Shown here one piece after another: positions 9,488-17,421 of a stretch of DNA of 64,000 nucleotides. The DNA is taken from the NCBI GenBank assembly GCA_039586815.1, contig JBDHJR010000015.1, forward strand, positions 1 to 64,000, given 5' to 3'. The position numbers and the translations under genes were made by a program. The notes below the pieces were generated by a model. The model had not been told where the DNA came from and ran no database searches. It saw nothing but the letters and a program-made list of their open reading frames with translations. The stretch's first letter is position 1. Every line of letters begins with the position of its first letter. This DNA comes from WVYX01 sp039586815. Lineage in GTDB: Bacteria; Gemmatimonadota; Gemmatimonadetes; Gemmatimonadales; GWC2-71-9.

Positions 9488-10359
9488 TGGCGCGCGGCCT
9501 GGACGGTGTTGTAGAGCAGCATGGTAATCGTCATCGGCCCCACACCACCCGGCACCGGCGTGATCTGCGAGGCGACCTGCTTCGCCGCCTCGAAGTCCAC
9601 GTCCCCCACGAGCCGATAGCCCTTCTCGGTGCTCGGGTCGTCCACCCGATTTACGCCGACGTCTATGACCACCGCACCCGGACGAACCCAATCCCCCTTC
9701 ACGAACTCCGCCACACCGATTGCCGCTATCAGGATGTCGGCCTGCCGGGTGACCTCGGGGAGATTCTTGGTGCGGGAATGGCACATCGTAACCGTCGCGT
9801 TGGCGCCTTCACCCTTCTGCGACAGGATGGCCGCGGCCGGCCGACCCACGATGTTGGAGCGCCCCACGATGACCACGTGTGCACCCGACGTCTCCACGCC
9901 GCTGCGAATCAACATCTGCTGCACCCCGTAGGGCGTCGCAGGCCGGAATCCGCTCGGATCACCGATCTGCACCTTGCCGATGTTGACCGGGTGGAACCCG
10001 TCCACGTCCTTGTCTGGCCGGATGCTGAACAGCACACGCTTCTCGTTGACCTGGTCGGGGAGCGGCAGCTGAACCAGAATGCCGTGCACTTTCGGGTCGT
10101 TGTTGAGGCGCTCCACCACCTCGAGCACCTCCGCCTCGGATGTGTCACCCGACATCTTGATCGTCTCGCTGTTCATCCCGAGCTTCTCACAGGCCTTGCC
10201 CTTCATGCGGACGTAGACCTGGCTGGCCGGATCGTCGCCGACCAGCACCACCGAGAGACCCGGCGTCACTCCCTTGTTCTGCAGCTCCTCGATCTGCGGC
10301 CCCAGCTCGGCACGCATCTCCTCGCCAATTGCTTTTCCATCGATGATTCTAGCGGGCAA
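9475..10359 (-). CDS. folD: Bifunctional methylenetetrahydrofolate dehydrogenase/cyclohydrolase
   Basis: Interconverts 5,10-methylene-, methenyl- and 10-formyl-tetrahydrofolate with NADP, feeding purine and formyl-methionine synthesis. 294 residues. The catalytic YVRMKGKACEKLG segment with the lysine, the VQLPLP loop, the VGRSNIVGRP dinucleotide-binding motif and the C-terminal PVPGGVGPMT signature are all present. The start overlaps the rny stop by 11 bases. Confidence 0.97.
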   Translation of the reverse strand: MPARIIDGKAIGEEMRAELGPQIEELQNKGVTPGLSVVLVGDDPASQVYVRMKGKACEKLGMNSETIKMSGDTSEAEVLEVVERLNNDPKVHGILVQLPLPDQVNEKRVLFSIRPDKDVDGFHPVNIGKVQIGDPSGFRPATPYGVQQMLIRSGVETSGAHVVIVGRSNIVGRPAAAILSQKGEGANATVTMCHSRTKNLPEVTRQADILIAAIGVAEFVKGDWVRPGAVVIDVGVNRVDDPSTEKGYRLVGDVDFEAAKQVASQITPVPGGVGPMTITMLLYNTVQAARQWAD

Positions 10360-11929
10360 AATCCACGGCCCTCGTTTCTCGAATGACTACGATTTTGATC
10401 TGTCCCGGATATTGTAGGTCCTGCTCGATGCGCCTCGCGATTTCTTCGGAGAGCTCCACCGCCCGGTCGTCGGTGATCTGGTCGGGCAGGACCGCGATCC
10501 GAATCTCACGTCCCGCTTGAATGGCGAACGCCTTCTCGACTCCCTTGAAGCCGGTGGCGATCTCCTCGAGAGCGCTCAGGCGCTTGACATAGGTCTCGAA
10601 CGCCTCGCGCCGCGCGCCAGGACGGGCTCCGCTGGCCGCATCCGCCACCTGCACAATCATCGAGATGGTGGTCTCGTGAGGAACATCGTCATGATGCGCG
10701 GCGATCGCGTTGATCACGGTCGGGTGTTCGTTGTAGCGCTTGGCGACCTCGACCCCCAGCTCGACGTGGGTGCCCTCGTGTTGGTGCGTGAGCACCTTGC
10801 CCACGTCGTGCAGCAGTGCTGCACGCTTGGTGAGATGCACGTCGAGCTTCAGCTCTTCGGCCAGGATACCGGCGAGCCACGCAACCTCCTTGGAGTGGGC
10901 CAGCATGTTCTGCCCGTAGGAGGTGCGGTACTTCATGCGGCCCACGAGCTTCACCAACTCGTCGTGCATCCCCCGAACGCCCAACTCGTAGACCGTCTCC
11001 TCCCCCGTCTCGACGAGCTGTTGCTCCAGCTCGACCCTCACCCGCTCCACCACCTCCTCGATCCGGCCCGGGTGGATGCGGCCGTCGGTGATGAGCTGCT
11101 CCATTGCCCGGCGCGCCACTTCGCGCCGGATCGGATCGAAACACGACACCACCACAGTGTCCGGGGTGTCGTCGATGATCACGTCCACGCCGGTCGCCGT
11201 CTCGAACGCGCGGATGTTGCGTCCCTCGCGTCCGATGATGCGCCCCTTCATCTCGTCGTTGGGCAGGGATACGGCAGAGACGGTCGTCTCCGTTGCCTGG
11301 TCGGCGGCGAGCCGCTGCATCGCCATGGCGATGATCTTGCGTGCCTCGCGGTCGGCGGTGCGCTTGGCGTCTTCCTTGATGTCGCGAACGGCCGCGGCGG
11401 CTTCGCTCTTCGCGCTGACGAGCAGCTCCTGCTTGAGGACCTCCTTCGCTTCGTCTGCGGAGATGCCGGCGACCTGCTCCAACCGCTGGCGGTGCTCCGC
11501 CATCAGCTCATCGAGCTCCTCTTCCCGCGTCTGCACCGCCTTCTTGCGATCACTCACCGACTGCTCACGGCGACCTAGCTCCTGCTCACGGTCGTCCATC
11601 GTGTTGAGCTTGCGATCGATCAGCGTCTCGCGCTCCTCCAGGCGCTGCTCGTGCCGGTCGAGTTCCTCCCGCCGGTGCCGCTCGTCCTTCTCCCACCCTT
11701 CCCGCAGGCCCATGATCTCTTCCTTGGCCTGCAGCAGCGCTTCGTGCTTCGCCGACTCGGCATCGCGGCCAGCCCGGGAGAGAATCTCCTCGGCCTGTTG
11801 CTCCGCGGCGCGCCCCTGTAGGGCCGCCTCGCGCCGCTCCGCCCTGCGCCCGAGCACGAAAAAGACCGCCCCGCCGAAGATCACTCCAACGAGAACGGCC
11901 ACGATCGTGACGAGCTGATCGGCTGCCAT
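10349..11929 (-). CDS. rny: Ribonuclease Y
   Basis: Membrane-anchored endoribonuclease initiating mRNA decay. 526 residues: N-terminal membrane helix at about 6-27, then a long charged coiled coil to about 200, a KH RNA-binding domain with GRIIGREGRNIRAFE, and an HD phosphohydrolase domain with LLHDVGK and the HHDD pair. All known family features are intact. It follows zapA with a 102-base gap, the largest gap in this part of the run. Confidence 0.97.
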   Translation of the reverse strand: MAADQLVTIVAVLVGVIFGGAVFFVLGRRAERREAALQGRAAEQQAEEILSRAGRDAESAKHEALLQAKEEIMGLREGWEKDERHRREELDRHEQRLEERETLIDRKLNTMDDREQELGRREQSVSDRKKAVQTREEELDELMAEHRQRLEQVAGISADEAKEVLKQELLVSAKSEAAAAVRDIKEDAKRTADREARKIIAMAMQRLAADQATETTVSAVSLPNDEMKGRIIGREGRNIRAFETATGVDVIIDDTPDTVVVSCFDPIRREVARRAMEQLITDGRIHPGRIEEVVERVRVELEQQLVETGEETVYELGVRGMHDELVKLVGRMKYRTSYGQNMLAHSKEVAWLAGILAEELKLDVHLTKRAALLHDVGKVLTHQHEGTHVELGVEVAKRYNEHPTVINAIAAHHDDVPHETTISMIVQVADAASGARPGARREAFETYVKRLSALEEIATGFKGVEKAFAIQAGREIRIAVLPDQITDDRAVELSEEIARRIEQDLQYPGQIKIVVIRETRAVDFAR

Positions 11930-11939
11930 ATCTATGAAC

Positions 11940-12030
11940 TCCAGCGGCGCCCGCCGCTCACACAGCGCGGCCCCACGCTACTCGGAAGTTGGGAGGCACG
12001 GGGTCCACCAACCCGTGACAGTTCGCTGAA
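11940..12030 (-). ncRNA. Possible structured RNA between zapA and rny
   Basis: The 102-base gap contains a segment whose ends can pair over 7 bp (TTCAGCG with CGCTGGA) and which includes inner hairpins such as GCGGC/GCCGC. In several bacteria 6S RNA lies next to zapA, which is why this gap was examined. The element is only about 90 bases, half the usual 6S size, and I cannot see a convincing 6S central bubble. It may equally be an untranslated leader of rny. Confidence 0.2.
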
Positions 12031-12031
12031 C

Positions 12032-12367
12032 CTATCCGGCGTCCTGCGACGAGGCAAGCGAACCCTGGCCCCGCCCCTTCCGCTTGGCCGGCGGCAGCAG
12101 ACGGGAGAGCTCGGTCGTCATGGTGCGCAGCCGCTCGGCCATGTCGGCCTGCGAGTGACGCGCCTGGAACAGCTCGTCGGTGATCGCCAGGGCGGCGAGG
12201 ATGGCGGCCTTTTGCGTCTCCACCATGGAGCCGACCTGGAGCACCTCCTTCAGTGCTCGGTCCACGTGCTCGGCCACGGCGCGGGTGTACTCCGGCGCGC
12301 GATCGGACCTGAGCGTGTATTCCTCGTTGCCGATCGTGACAGAGACGACGGTCTTCTTGTCGGTCAC
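12032..12367 (-). CDS. zapA: Cell division protein ZapA
   Basis: 111-residue FtsZ-ring associated protein that cross-links FtsZ filaments. The N-terminal beta-rich part (VSVTIGNEEYTLRSD) followed by a helix containing VETQKAAILAALAITDELF is the ZapA pattern; the last 20 residues are a basic, low-complexity tail. The start overlaps the stop of the upstream small coiled-coil gene by 4 bases, so the two are likely made together. Confidence 0.9.
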   Translation of the reverse strand: MTDKKTVVSVTIGNEEYTLRSDRAPEYTRAVAEHVDRALKEVLQVGSMVETQKAAILAALAITDELFQARHSQADMAERLRTMTTELSRLLPPAKRKGRGQGSLASSQDAG

Positions 12368-12660
12368 CGGCGCTGCTCCTCCATCGACACCTGTTCCTCG
12401 AGGAATCGCAGGCGTCCGATCAGGTCGTTCACTCGCGTGCGCGCGGCATCGAGCCGCTTGGTGAGCGCCTCGTTGTCTCCCTCCAACTCGAGGATCCGCT
12501 CACGATTGGCCACAGCGTCGTAGTCGGCTCCCATCTGCTCCCGCTCGCCCTCCGCCTTGAGGGCGCGGCGGCGCCACGCGGACAACTCCCCCGTGAGGTC
12601 GTCGAGGACCCGCTGCAGCGCTTCGAGCGCTGCGAGGTCAGGCCTGTCGTCGTTCGACAC
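12364..12660 (-). CDS. Small coiled-coil protein, ZapB-like
   Basis: 98-residue, highly charged, almost entirely helical protein with heptad-like patterning (LQRVLDDLTGELSAWRRRAL, later LELEGDNEALTKRLDAAR). GTG at 12660 is chosen because the upstream part of the frame lies inside pheT; that start overlaps the pheT stop by 23 bases. Adjacency to zapA suggests a division-ring role like ZapB, which is also a small coiled coil, but similarity is structural only and the assignment is inference. Confidence 0.6.
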   Translation of the reverse strand: MSNDDRPDLAALEALQRVLDDLTGELSAWRRRALKAEGEREQMGADYDAVANRERILELEGDNEALTKRLDAARTRVNDLIGRLRFLEEQVSMEEQRR

Positions 12661-14995
12661 CCAGCCGCTCCTTGAGCGCTGCGAGCACGGCTCCCAGCGC
12701 CTCGTCCGCTTCCCGATCCCGCAGCGTCCGATCGGGAGCCCTGAACACCAACCGCCACGCCACGCTGCGTCCCGCCAGCTCATCGCCGCGGTACTCGTCG
12801 AACACCCGCGTCACAACCAGCAGTGCCCCCCCCACCTCTCCCATCACGCTCTCCACTGCCGCCGCCGATACGCCTTCCGGCAGCACGAGCGCCACGTCGC
12901 GTTCGACCGGTGGCGTCGTCGGCAGAGCACGATGTTGGGCGTGGGGCCGATCCCACACTACCACATCCACCTCGAAGCCGTACAGTTGGGCGGCCCATGG
13001 CGGACGATCCGCTTCCAGTGCACCGGCCCAGCCGCGGCGTGCACCGTCCTCATCCAGCAGCTCCCACCCGCCGTCCGTTTCGACGACGACTCCTTCAGGC
13101 CCCGCCACACGGACGGCTTCCTCAAACATAGCCTTCACGTCCCAGGCGTCGTAATCGGGCGCCTTTCCTTGCGTCGTCCAGTGCGGGGGCGTGCGTTCCC
13201 CCGAGATCACGCCGGCCAGGCGCTGCTCCTCCCGGGGACGAGGCTCGCCCGCTTCGTGGAACACCCGGCCGGTCTCGAACAACCGCACGTCGCGCTCGCG
13301 AACCGCCCAATTGCGCTCGGCCGAGCGCACCAGGCCGCCCAGCAGGTCGGCACGCAGATAGGCGTCCTCCGCTGACAACGGGTTGAGCACGCGCCGTGCC
13401 TCATCGCCCCCCACACTGGTGAGAGAGAGCGACCGCGCCTCGTTCAGGCCCATTCCCGTCATGACGCGTCGGATCGTGGCCCTGAGTGGCTCGATGGGAT
13501 CGTCGGGCACCACGCTTACGCGGAATGGCAGCAGCTCCGTGGGGAAGGTGCCGTAACCCCTCACCCGGGCAACTTCCTCGATCAGGTCGATCTCGCGGGC
13601 CACGTCGGGCCGCCAGCCCGGCACCTGCACGTGCAGCTTCGCGCCCTTGGGCGCCACGGGGAAGCCGAGGCCAACGAGGATCCGCTCGATTTCCTCACGC
13701 TCGATCGGCATGCCCAGGAGGTGCGTGACGCGCTCGGGCCTGACAGGCACGGTGCGCGCCTTGAACGGTTTGGGATACACGTCGATCGCGGGCTCCGGCT
13801 CCGCCCCTCCCGCCACGGCGCGGATCAGCTGCACCGCTCGGCTCAGGGCGTCCGGCATGGCCTCGTAATCGGTACCGCGCTCGAAGCGGTACGAAGCCTC
13901 GGTGCTCATCTTGAGCGCCTGGCGCGTCTGGCGAATCCGCGGCGGGTCGAAGTAGGCGCACTCCAGCAACACGTCCGTGGTGGTCTCCGACACCTCCGAC
14001 TCGGCTCCGCCCATGACGCCGCCGATTGCCGTCGCGCCGGAGCCGTCGCAGATCATCGTCATCTCGGGAGTCAGCTCGCGCTGCTCGCCGTCGAGCGTGG
14101 TCATCCCTTCCCCGGGCGCGGCGCGCCGCACCACGATCTTGTCACCCCGCACCTTGGCCAGGTCGAACGCGTGCATCGGCTGGTTCAGCTCGTATAGCAC
14201 GTAGTTCGTGGCGTCCACCACGTTGTTGATGGGCCGGGCTCCTATGGCCCGCAAGCGCGCCTCCAGCCAGGTAGGCGATGGCCCGACCTCCACTCCACGG
14301 ATCACCGCGGCCATGTATCGCGGACAGCCCTCGATGTCCTCGATGATCACGTCGACGCCCCCCACCGAGCCCTTCTTCTTGACACGGCGCGACGCTCCGC
14401 CGTCGTCGCCCGGCGCATCGGGGATCGCCGGCAGCTTTACCGGCACGCCGTATGCGACGCCCAGCTCTCGTGCCACTCCCTTGTGGCACAGCAGGTCGGG
14501 CCGGTTGGCCGTGACCTCGAGATCGAGCCGCGTGTCCTCCAGCGGCAGGGCGTCGAGCAGGCGCGTCCCGGGGGCCGCGTCGGTGCGGATCTCCATGATC
14601 CCCTCGTGCTCCGTACCCAACTCCAGCTCGCGCGCCGAGCACAGCATGCCGTGCGACACGACACCCCGGATCTTGCGCGCCTCGAGCTTCAGCCCGCCCG
14701 GCAGCACGGTGCCCTCGGGAGCGTAGGGGTACTTGGAACCCTGCTTCACAACCGGCGCGCCGCACACTACCTCGACCACCTCGCGCCCGTTGTTAACGTG
14801 ACACAGGGTCAGCCGGTCGGCGTTTGGGTGCTTCTCGGCCCGCTCCACCAGCCCGACGACCACGCCTTCGAGCAGCGGGCGCACGTCCTCCGCAGCCTCC
14901 ACCGGCGCGCCGAGCATGGCGAGCCGCTGGGCCACGTCGTCGGCGGCGAGATCGCGCCCCAGCAGTGCCGAGAGCCAGTTGAGCGAGACGATCAT
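12638..14995 (-). CDS. pheT: Phenylalanine-tRNA ligase beta subunit
   Basis: Beta subunit of the alpha2-beta2 enzyme charging tRNA-Phe. 785 residues from ATG 14995 (MIVSLNWLSALLG), two bases after the pheS stop; the open frame upstream is antisense-like and rejected. The EMAP-type tRNA-binding domain is at about 40-150 (VGLVERAEKHPNADRL), then B3/B4 editing (GCPRYMAAVIRGVEVGPSP), B5, the core with SEVSETTTDVLLECAYFDP, and a C-terminal ferredoxin-fold anticodon-binding domain (PPVERDVALVLPEG). Confidence 0.97.
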   Translation of the reverse strand: MIVSLNWLSALLGRDLAADDVAQRLAMLGAPVEAAEDVRPLLEGVVVGLVERAEKHPNADRLTLCHVNNGREVVEVVCGAPVVKQGSKYPYAPEGTVLPGGLKLEARKIRGVVSHGMLCSARELELGTEHEGIMEIRTDAAPGTRLLDALPLEDTRLDLEVTANRPDLLCHKGVARELGVAYGVPVKLPAIPDAPGDDGGASRRVKKKGSVGGVDVIIEDIEGCPRYMAAVIRGVEVGPSPTWLEARLRAIGARPINNVVDATNYVLYELNQPMHAFDLAKVRGDKIVVRRAAPGEGMTTLDGEQRELTPEMTMICDGSGATAIGGVMGGAESEVSETTTDVLLECAYFDPPRIRQTRQALKMSTEASYRFERGTDYEAMPDALSRAVQLIRAVAGGAEPEPAIDVYPKPFKARTVPVRPERVTHLLGMPIEREEIERILVGLGFPVAPKGAKLHVQVPGWRPDVAREIDLIEEVARVRGYGTFPTELLPFRVSVVPDDPIEPLRATIRRVMTGMGLNEARSLSLTSVGGDEARRVLNPLSAEDAYLRADLLGGLVRSAERNWAVRERDVRLFETGRVFHEAGEPRPREEQRLAGVISGERTPPHWTTQGKAPDYDAWDVKAMFEEAVRVAGPEGVVVETDGGWELLDEDGARRGWAGALEADRPPWAAQLYGFEVDVVVWDRPHAQHRALPTTPPVERDVALVLPEGVSAAAVESVMGEVGGALLVVTRVFDEYRGDELAGRSVAWRLVFRAPDRTLRDREADEALGAVLAALKERLGVERRQA

Positions 14996-14997
14996 CG

Positions 14998-16026
14998 CTA
15001 CTCCGCGAACTGCGAGAGGAACCGCATGTCGCTCTCCCACAGTAGCCGAATGTCGGGGATACCGTGCCGCAGCATGGCGATGCGCTCCGCGCCCATGCCG
15101 AACGCGTACCCGGTGTACCGCTCGGAGTCGATTCCGCAGTTCTCGAACACGGCGGGGTGCACCATGCCCGCTCCCATGATCTCGAGCCAGCCGGTCTGCT
15201 TGCAGGTGGAGCAGCCGCTTCCCTTGCACATTTGGCACTGCGCGTCGACCTCGGCCGACGGCTCGGTGAACGGGAAGAACGAGGGTCGGAAGCGCACCTC
15301 GGTGTCGCGACTGAAGAACAGCTTCACGAAGGTGTCGATCGCCGCCTTGAAATCCACGAAGCTGATGCCCTCGTCAACCGCCAGCCCCTCGATCTGCTCG
15401 AACACGGGTGAGTGGGACGGGTCGAACGCGTCGCGCCGGTACACCCGCCCCGGGACCACGATCCGAATCGGCGGTTGGTATTGCTCCATCACGCGCGCCT
15501 GCATGGGCGATGTGTGGGTGCGCAACAGCACGCCGGGTCCGAGGTAGAACGTGTCGTGCTCGTCCGCCGCGGGATGGTCCAGCCCAATGTTCAGTTTGGT
15601 GAAGTTGTAGTCCTCGGTCTCGGCCTCGGGACCGGTCACCCGCGTGAAGCCGAGCGTGCGAAAGACCTCGCAGATCTCGTCGACCACGGCGCTAACGGGA
15701 TGAATGGCACCGCGCCACACCGGCCGGCCCGGCATGGTACGGTCCAGCGCCTTGGGCTCCCGGGCCTCCTGCTCGAGGGCGCGCTCCCGGCGTGCGATCG
15801 CCTCCTCGAGCTGATTCTTGAGCTGGTTGGCGCGTGCGCCGACGGCGCGGCGCTCCTCGGCGGGGATCCCCGCCAGCGAGCGGAGGATGAGCGTGAGCGT
15901 ACCGGCCTTGCGGCCGAGAATCTCGGTCTTGAGCTCGGCGAGCGTTGCTGCGTCGGCCGTGGACGCCCGGTCCACGGCTCGGGCGACGCTCTCGAGCTGT
16001 TCCTGATGGGTGGCGGAGGGTGGCAT
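14998..16026 (-). CDS. pheS: Phenylalanine-tRNA ligase alpha subunit
   Basis: Catalytic subunit charging tRNA-Phe. 342 residues from the ATG at 16026; a longer frame upstream would overlap rplT and is not needed. An N-terminal coiled coil (about 5-80) precedes the class II core, where motif 2 region PGRVYRRDAFDPSHSP and motif 3 region AFGMGAERIAMLRHGI are visible. It also carries a Cys pair cluster, CQMCKGSGCSTC, seen in many bacterial PheS. Sits between rplT and pheT in the translation operon. Confidence 0.97.
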   Translation of the reverse strand: MPPSATHQEQLESVARAVDRASTADAATLAELKTEILGRKAGTLTLILRSLAGIPAEERRAVGARANQLKNQLEEAIARRERALEQEAREPKALDRTMPGRPVWRGAIHPVSAVVDEICEVFRTLGFTRVTGPEAETEDYNFTKLNIGLDHPAADEHDTFYLGPGVLLRTHTSPMQARVMEQYQPPIRIVVPGRVYRRDAFDPSHSPVFEQIEGLAVDEGISFVDFKAAIDTFVKLFFSRDTEVRFRPSFFPFTEPSAEVDAQCQMCKGSGCSTCKQTGWLEIMGAGMVHPAVFENCGIDSERYTGYAFGMGAERIAMLRHGIPDIRLLWESDMRFLSQFAE

Positions 16027-16039
16027 CGGTGGCAGGCCC

Positions 16040-16393
16040 CTAGAGGCTCTTCTTCGCCACCTCCGCCAACTCACCGAAGGCGGCCGGGTCCCTCACCGCC
16101 AGATCGGCCAGCACCTTTCGGTTGATCTCCACCCCGGCCTTCTTCAGACCCGACATGAAGCGGCTGTACGACAGGTCGTGCGTGCGCGCCGCGGCGTTGA
16201 TCCGCACGATCCACAGGCGGCGGAAGTCGCGCTTCTTCTGGCGCCGGTCGCGGTACGCATAGCGCAGACCGCGCTCGACGTTCTCCTTCGCGGACTTGTA
16301 CAGTTTGCTGCGCCCGCCGCGCGCGCCCTTGGCCTCGCGCATGATCTTCTTCTTGCGCTTGAGGCGGGCGACGTTACTCCGGACTCTCGGCAT
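16040..16393 (-). CDS. rplT: 50S ribosomal protein L20
   Basis: 117-residue very basic 23S rRNA-binding protein, normal size. The conserved segments RDRRQKKRDFRRLWIVRINA and SYSRFMSGLKKAGVEINRK identify it. In bacteria with this operon L20 often represses its own operon by binding the leader or an operator; the leader upstream of infC here has an attenuator (see 17239-17308). It follows rpmI by 9 bases. Confidence 0.98.
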   Translation of the reverse strand: MPRVRSNVARLKRKKKIMREAKGARGGRSKLYKSAKENVERGLRYAYRDRRQKKRDFRRLWIVRINAAARTHDLSYSRFMSGLKKAGVEINRKVLADLAVRDPAAFGELAEVAKKSL

Positions 16394-16402
16394 CGCTCTC
16401 TC

Positions 16403-16597
16403 CTATCCCTGCAGCAGGCGCTTGATGCGGCGCTCTTCCTGGCTCGAGACCAACGTGGCCTGGCGCAGGCGCCGCTTCCGCTTGGGATGCTTCTTCGTGA
16501 GAATGTGGCTCTTGAACGCCCGGCGCCGCTTCACCTTGCCCTTCCCGGTGAGCTTGAAGCGCTTCGCCGCGCCGCGTTTGGTCTTCATCTTCGGCAT
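16403..16597 (-). CDS. rpmI: 50S ribosomal protein L35
   Basis: 64-residue basic protein of the large subunit. The MPKMKTKRGAAKRFK start, GKVKRRRAFKSHIL core and KKHPKRKRRLRQ segment are the family signature. It is the middle gene of the infC-rpmI-rplT operon, with a 91-base gap after infC and 9 bases before rplT. Confidence 0.98.
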   Translation of the reverse strand: MPKMKTKRGAAKRFKLTGKGKVKRRRAFKSHILTKKHPKRKRRLRQATLVSSQEERRIKRLLQG

Positions 16598-16688
16598 CGT
16601 GCTTCCGTCCTGTGTCCGTCGGCTGCCGGACGGCAGTTCCGCCGGCGGTCGGGTTTCCTCGGTTTCAGTACTGCGTTCCAGAGCCCGC

Positions 16689-17210
16689 TTACTTGGGCGC
16701 CAGCACCATCGTCATGTTGCGGCCTTCCAGCTTGGGCGTCATCTCGATCTTGGCAACGTCCTCTACGGCCGCATAAACCCGGTCGAGCACTTCCTTTCCC
16801 AACTCGGGATGTGTCACCTGCCGGCCGCGGAACATCATGGTCAGCTTCACCTTGTTCCCCTCTTCGAGGAAGGTCCGCGCGTGACGCGTCTTGAACTCGA
16901 AGTCGTGCTCACTGATCCCGGGCCGGTACTTCACCTCTTTGACCTGGATGTTGTGCTGCTTCTTCCTCGCCGCTCGGGCTGCCTTCGCCTGTTCGAAGCG
17001 GTACTTCCCGTAGTCCATGATCTTCACCACGGGCGGTCGGGCCGTAGCGGCCACCTCGACGAGGTCCAGCCCGGCTTCGCGGGCTGCTCTTTGTGCATCC
17101 TCGACGGGCACCACACCTACCTGCTCCCCATTGGCTCCGATCAGCCGCACCGGACTGATCCGGATCTGCTGGTTGACCCGTACCTTCGATCTGTCGTCGT
17201 GCGAGGTCAG
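16689..17210 (-). CDS. infC: Translation initiation factor IF-3, apparent CTG start
   Basis: IF-3 keeps 30S subunits free and checks the start codon-initiator tRNA pair. From the GTG at 17150 the protein would lack the conserved N-terminus; the frame continues upstream through RVNQQIRISPVRLIG, a family hallmark, with no ATG, GTG or TTG. A CTG at 17210 lies 7 bases after a perfect AAGGAGG, giving 173 residues, the usual length. Non-canonical starts are known for infC (AUU in E. coli, used for autoregulation). Later motifs include KIMDYGKYRFEQAK and TMMFRGRQVTHPELG. Confidence 0.93.
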   Translation of the reverse strand: MTSHDDRSKVRVNQQIRISPVRLIGANGEQVGVVPVEDAQRAAREAGLDLVEVAATARPPVVKIMDYGKYRFEQAKAARAARKKQHNIQVKEVKYRPGISEHDFEFKTRHARTFLEEGNKVKLTMMFRGRQVTHPELGKEVLDRVYAAVEDVAKIEMTPKLEGRNMTMVLAPK

Positions 17211-17392
17211 TGACGCTCCTCCTTAGCTTGAGGCCAACAAAAAAGCGGATCCGAGCCCTCCGGAGTCCGCACGGCACCGGAGAAATTGCCTCCCCCGGTG
17301 CTCGGATCGGAACCCTAGACGCGCGTCCGGCAGCAGACCGGCGGCAGGAGGGTGAAGCGCGTGTGCGCTTGCTTACCGTATTGTGAGGGCGG
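17211..17392 (-). promoter_or_regulatory. infC-rpmI-rplT leader RNA (possible L20-type leader)
   Basis: About 180 bases between the promoter and infC, with no gene. It contains the attenuator stem-loop with U-run and ends in AAGGAGG, seven bases before CTG. In Firmicutes such leaders bind L20 and terminate transcription; whether that is so here is inference from position and architecture, not from a recognised consensus. Confidence 0.5.
17239..17308 (-). terminator. Attenuator-like terminator in the infC leader
   Basis: On the transcribed strand GATCCGAGC (17300-17308) can pair with GCTCGGATC (17248-17256), enclosing an inner ACCGG...CCGGT hairpin, and the second arm is followed within three bases by six U residues (A-run at 17239-17244 on the plus strand). 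It lies after the promoter at 17393 and 29 bases before the infC start codon, so it can act as a leader attenuator as well as a terminator for read-through from the upstream gene. Confidence 0.65.
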
Positions 17393-17421
17393 AACTTACG
17401 CCCGCCCCGGGGGAGTGTCAA
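17393..17421 (-). promoter_or_regulatory. Sigma-70-type promoter of the infC operon
   Basis: On the minus strand a perfect -35 TTGACA (17416-17421) is followed after exactly 17 bases by TAAGTT (17393-17398). The promoter lies inside the last codons of the metallo-hydrolase gene, the -10 starting at that gene's stop codon, and would start the leader near 17386. Confidence 0.6.
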
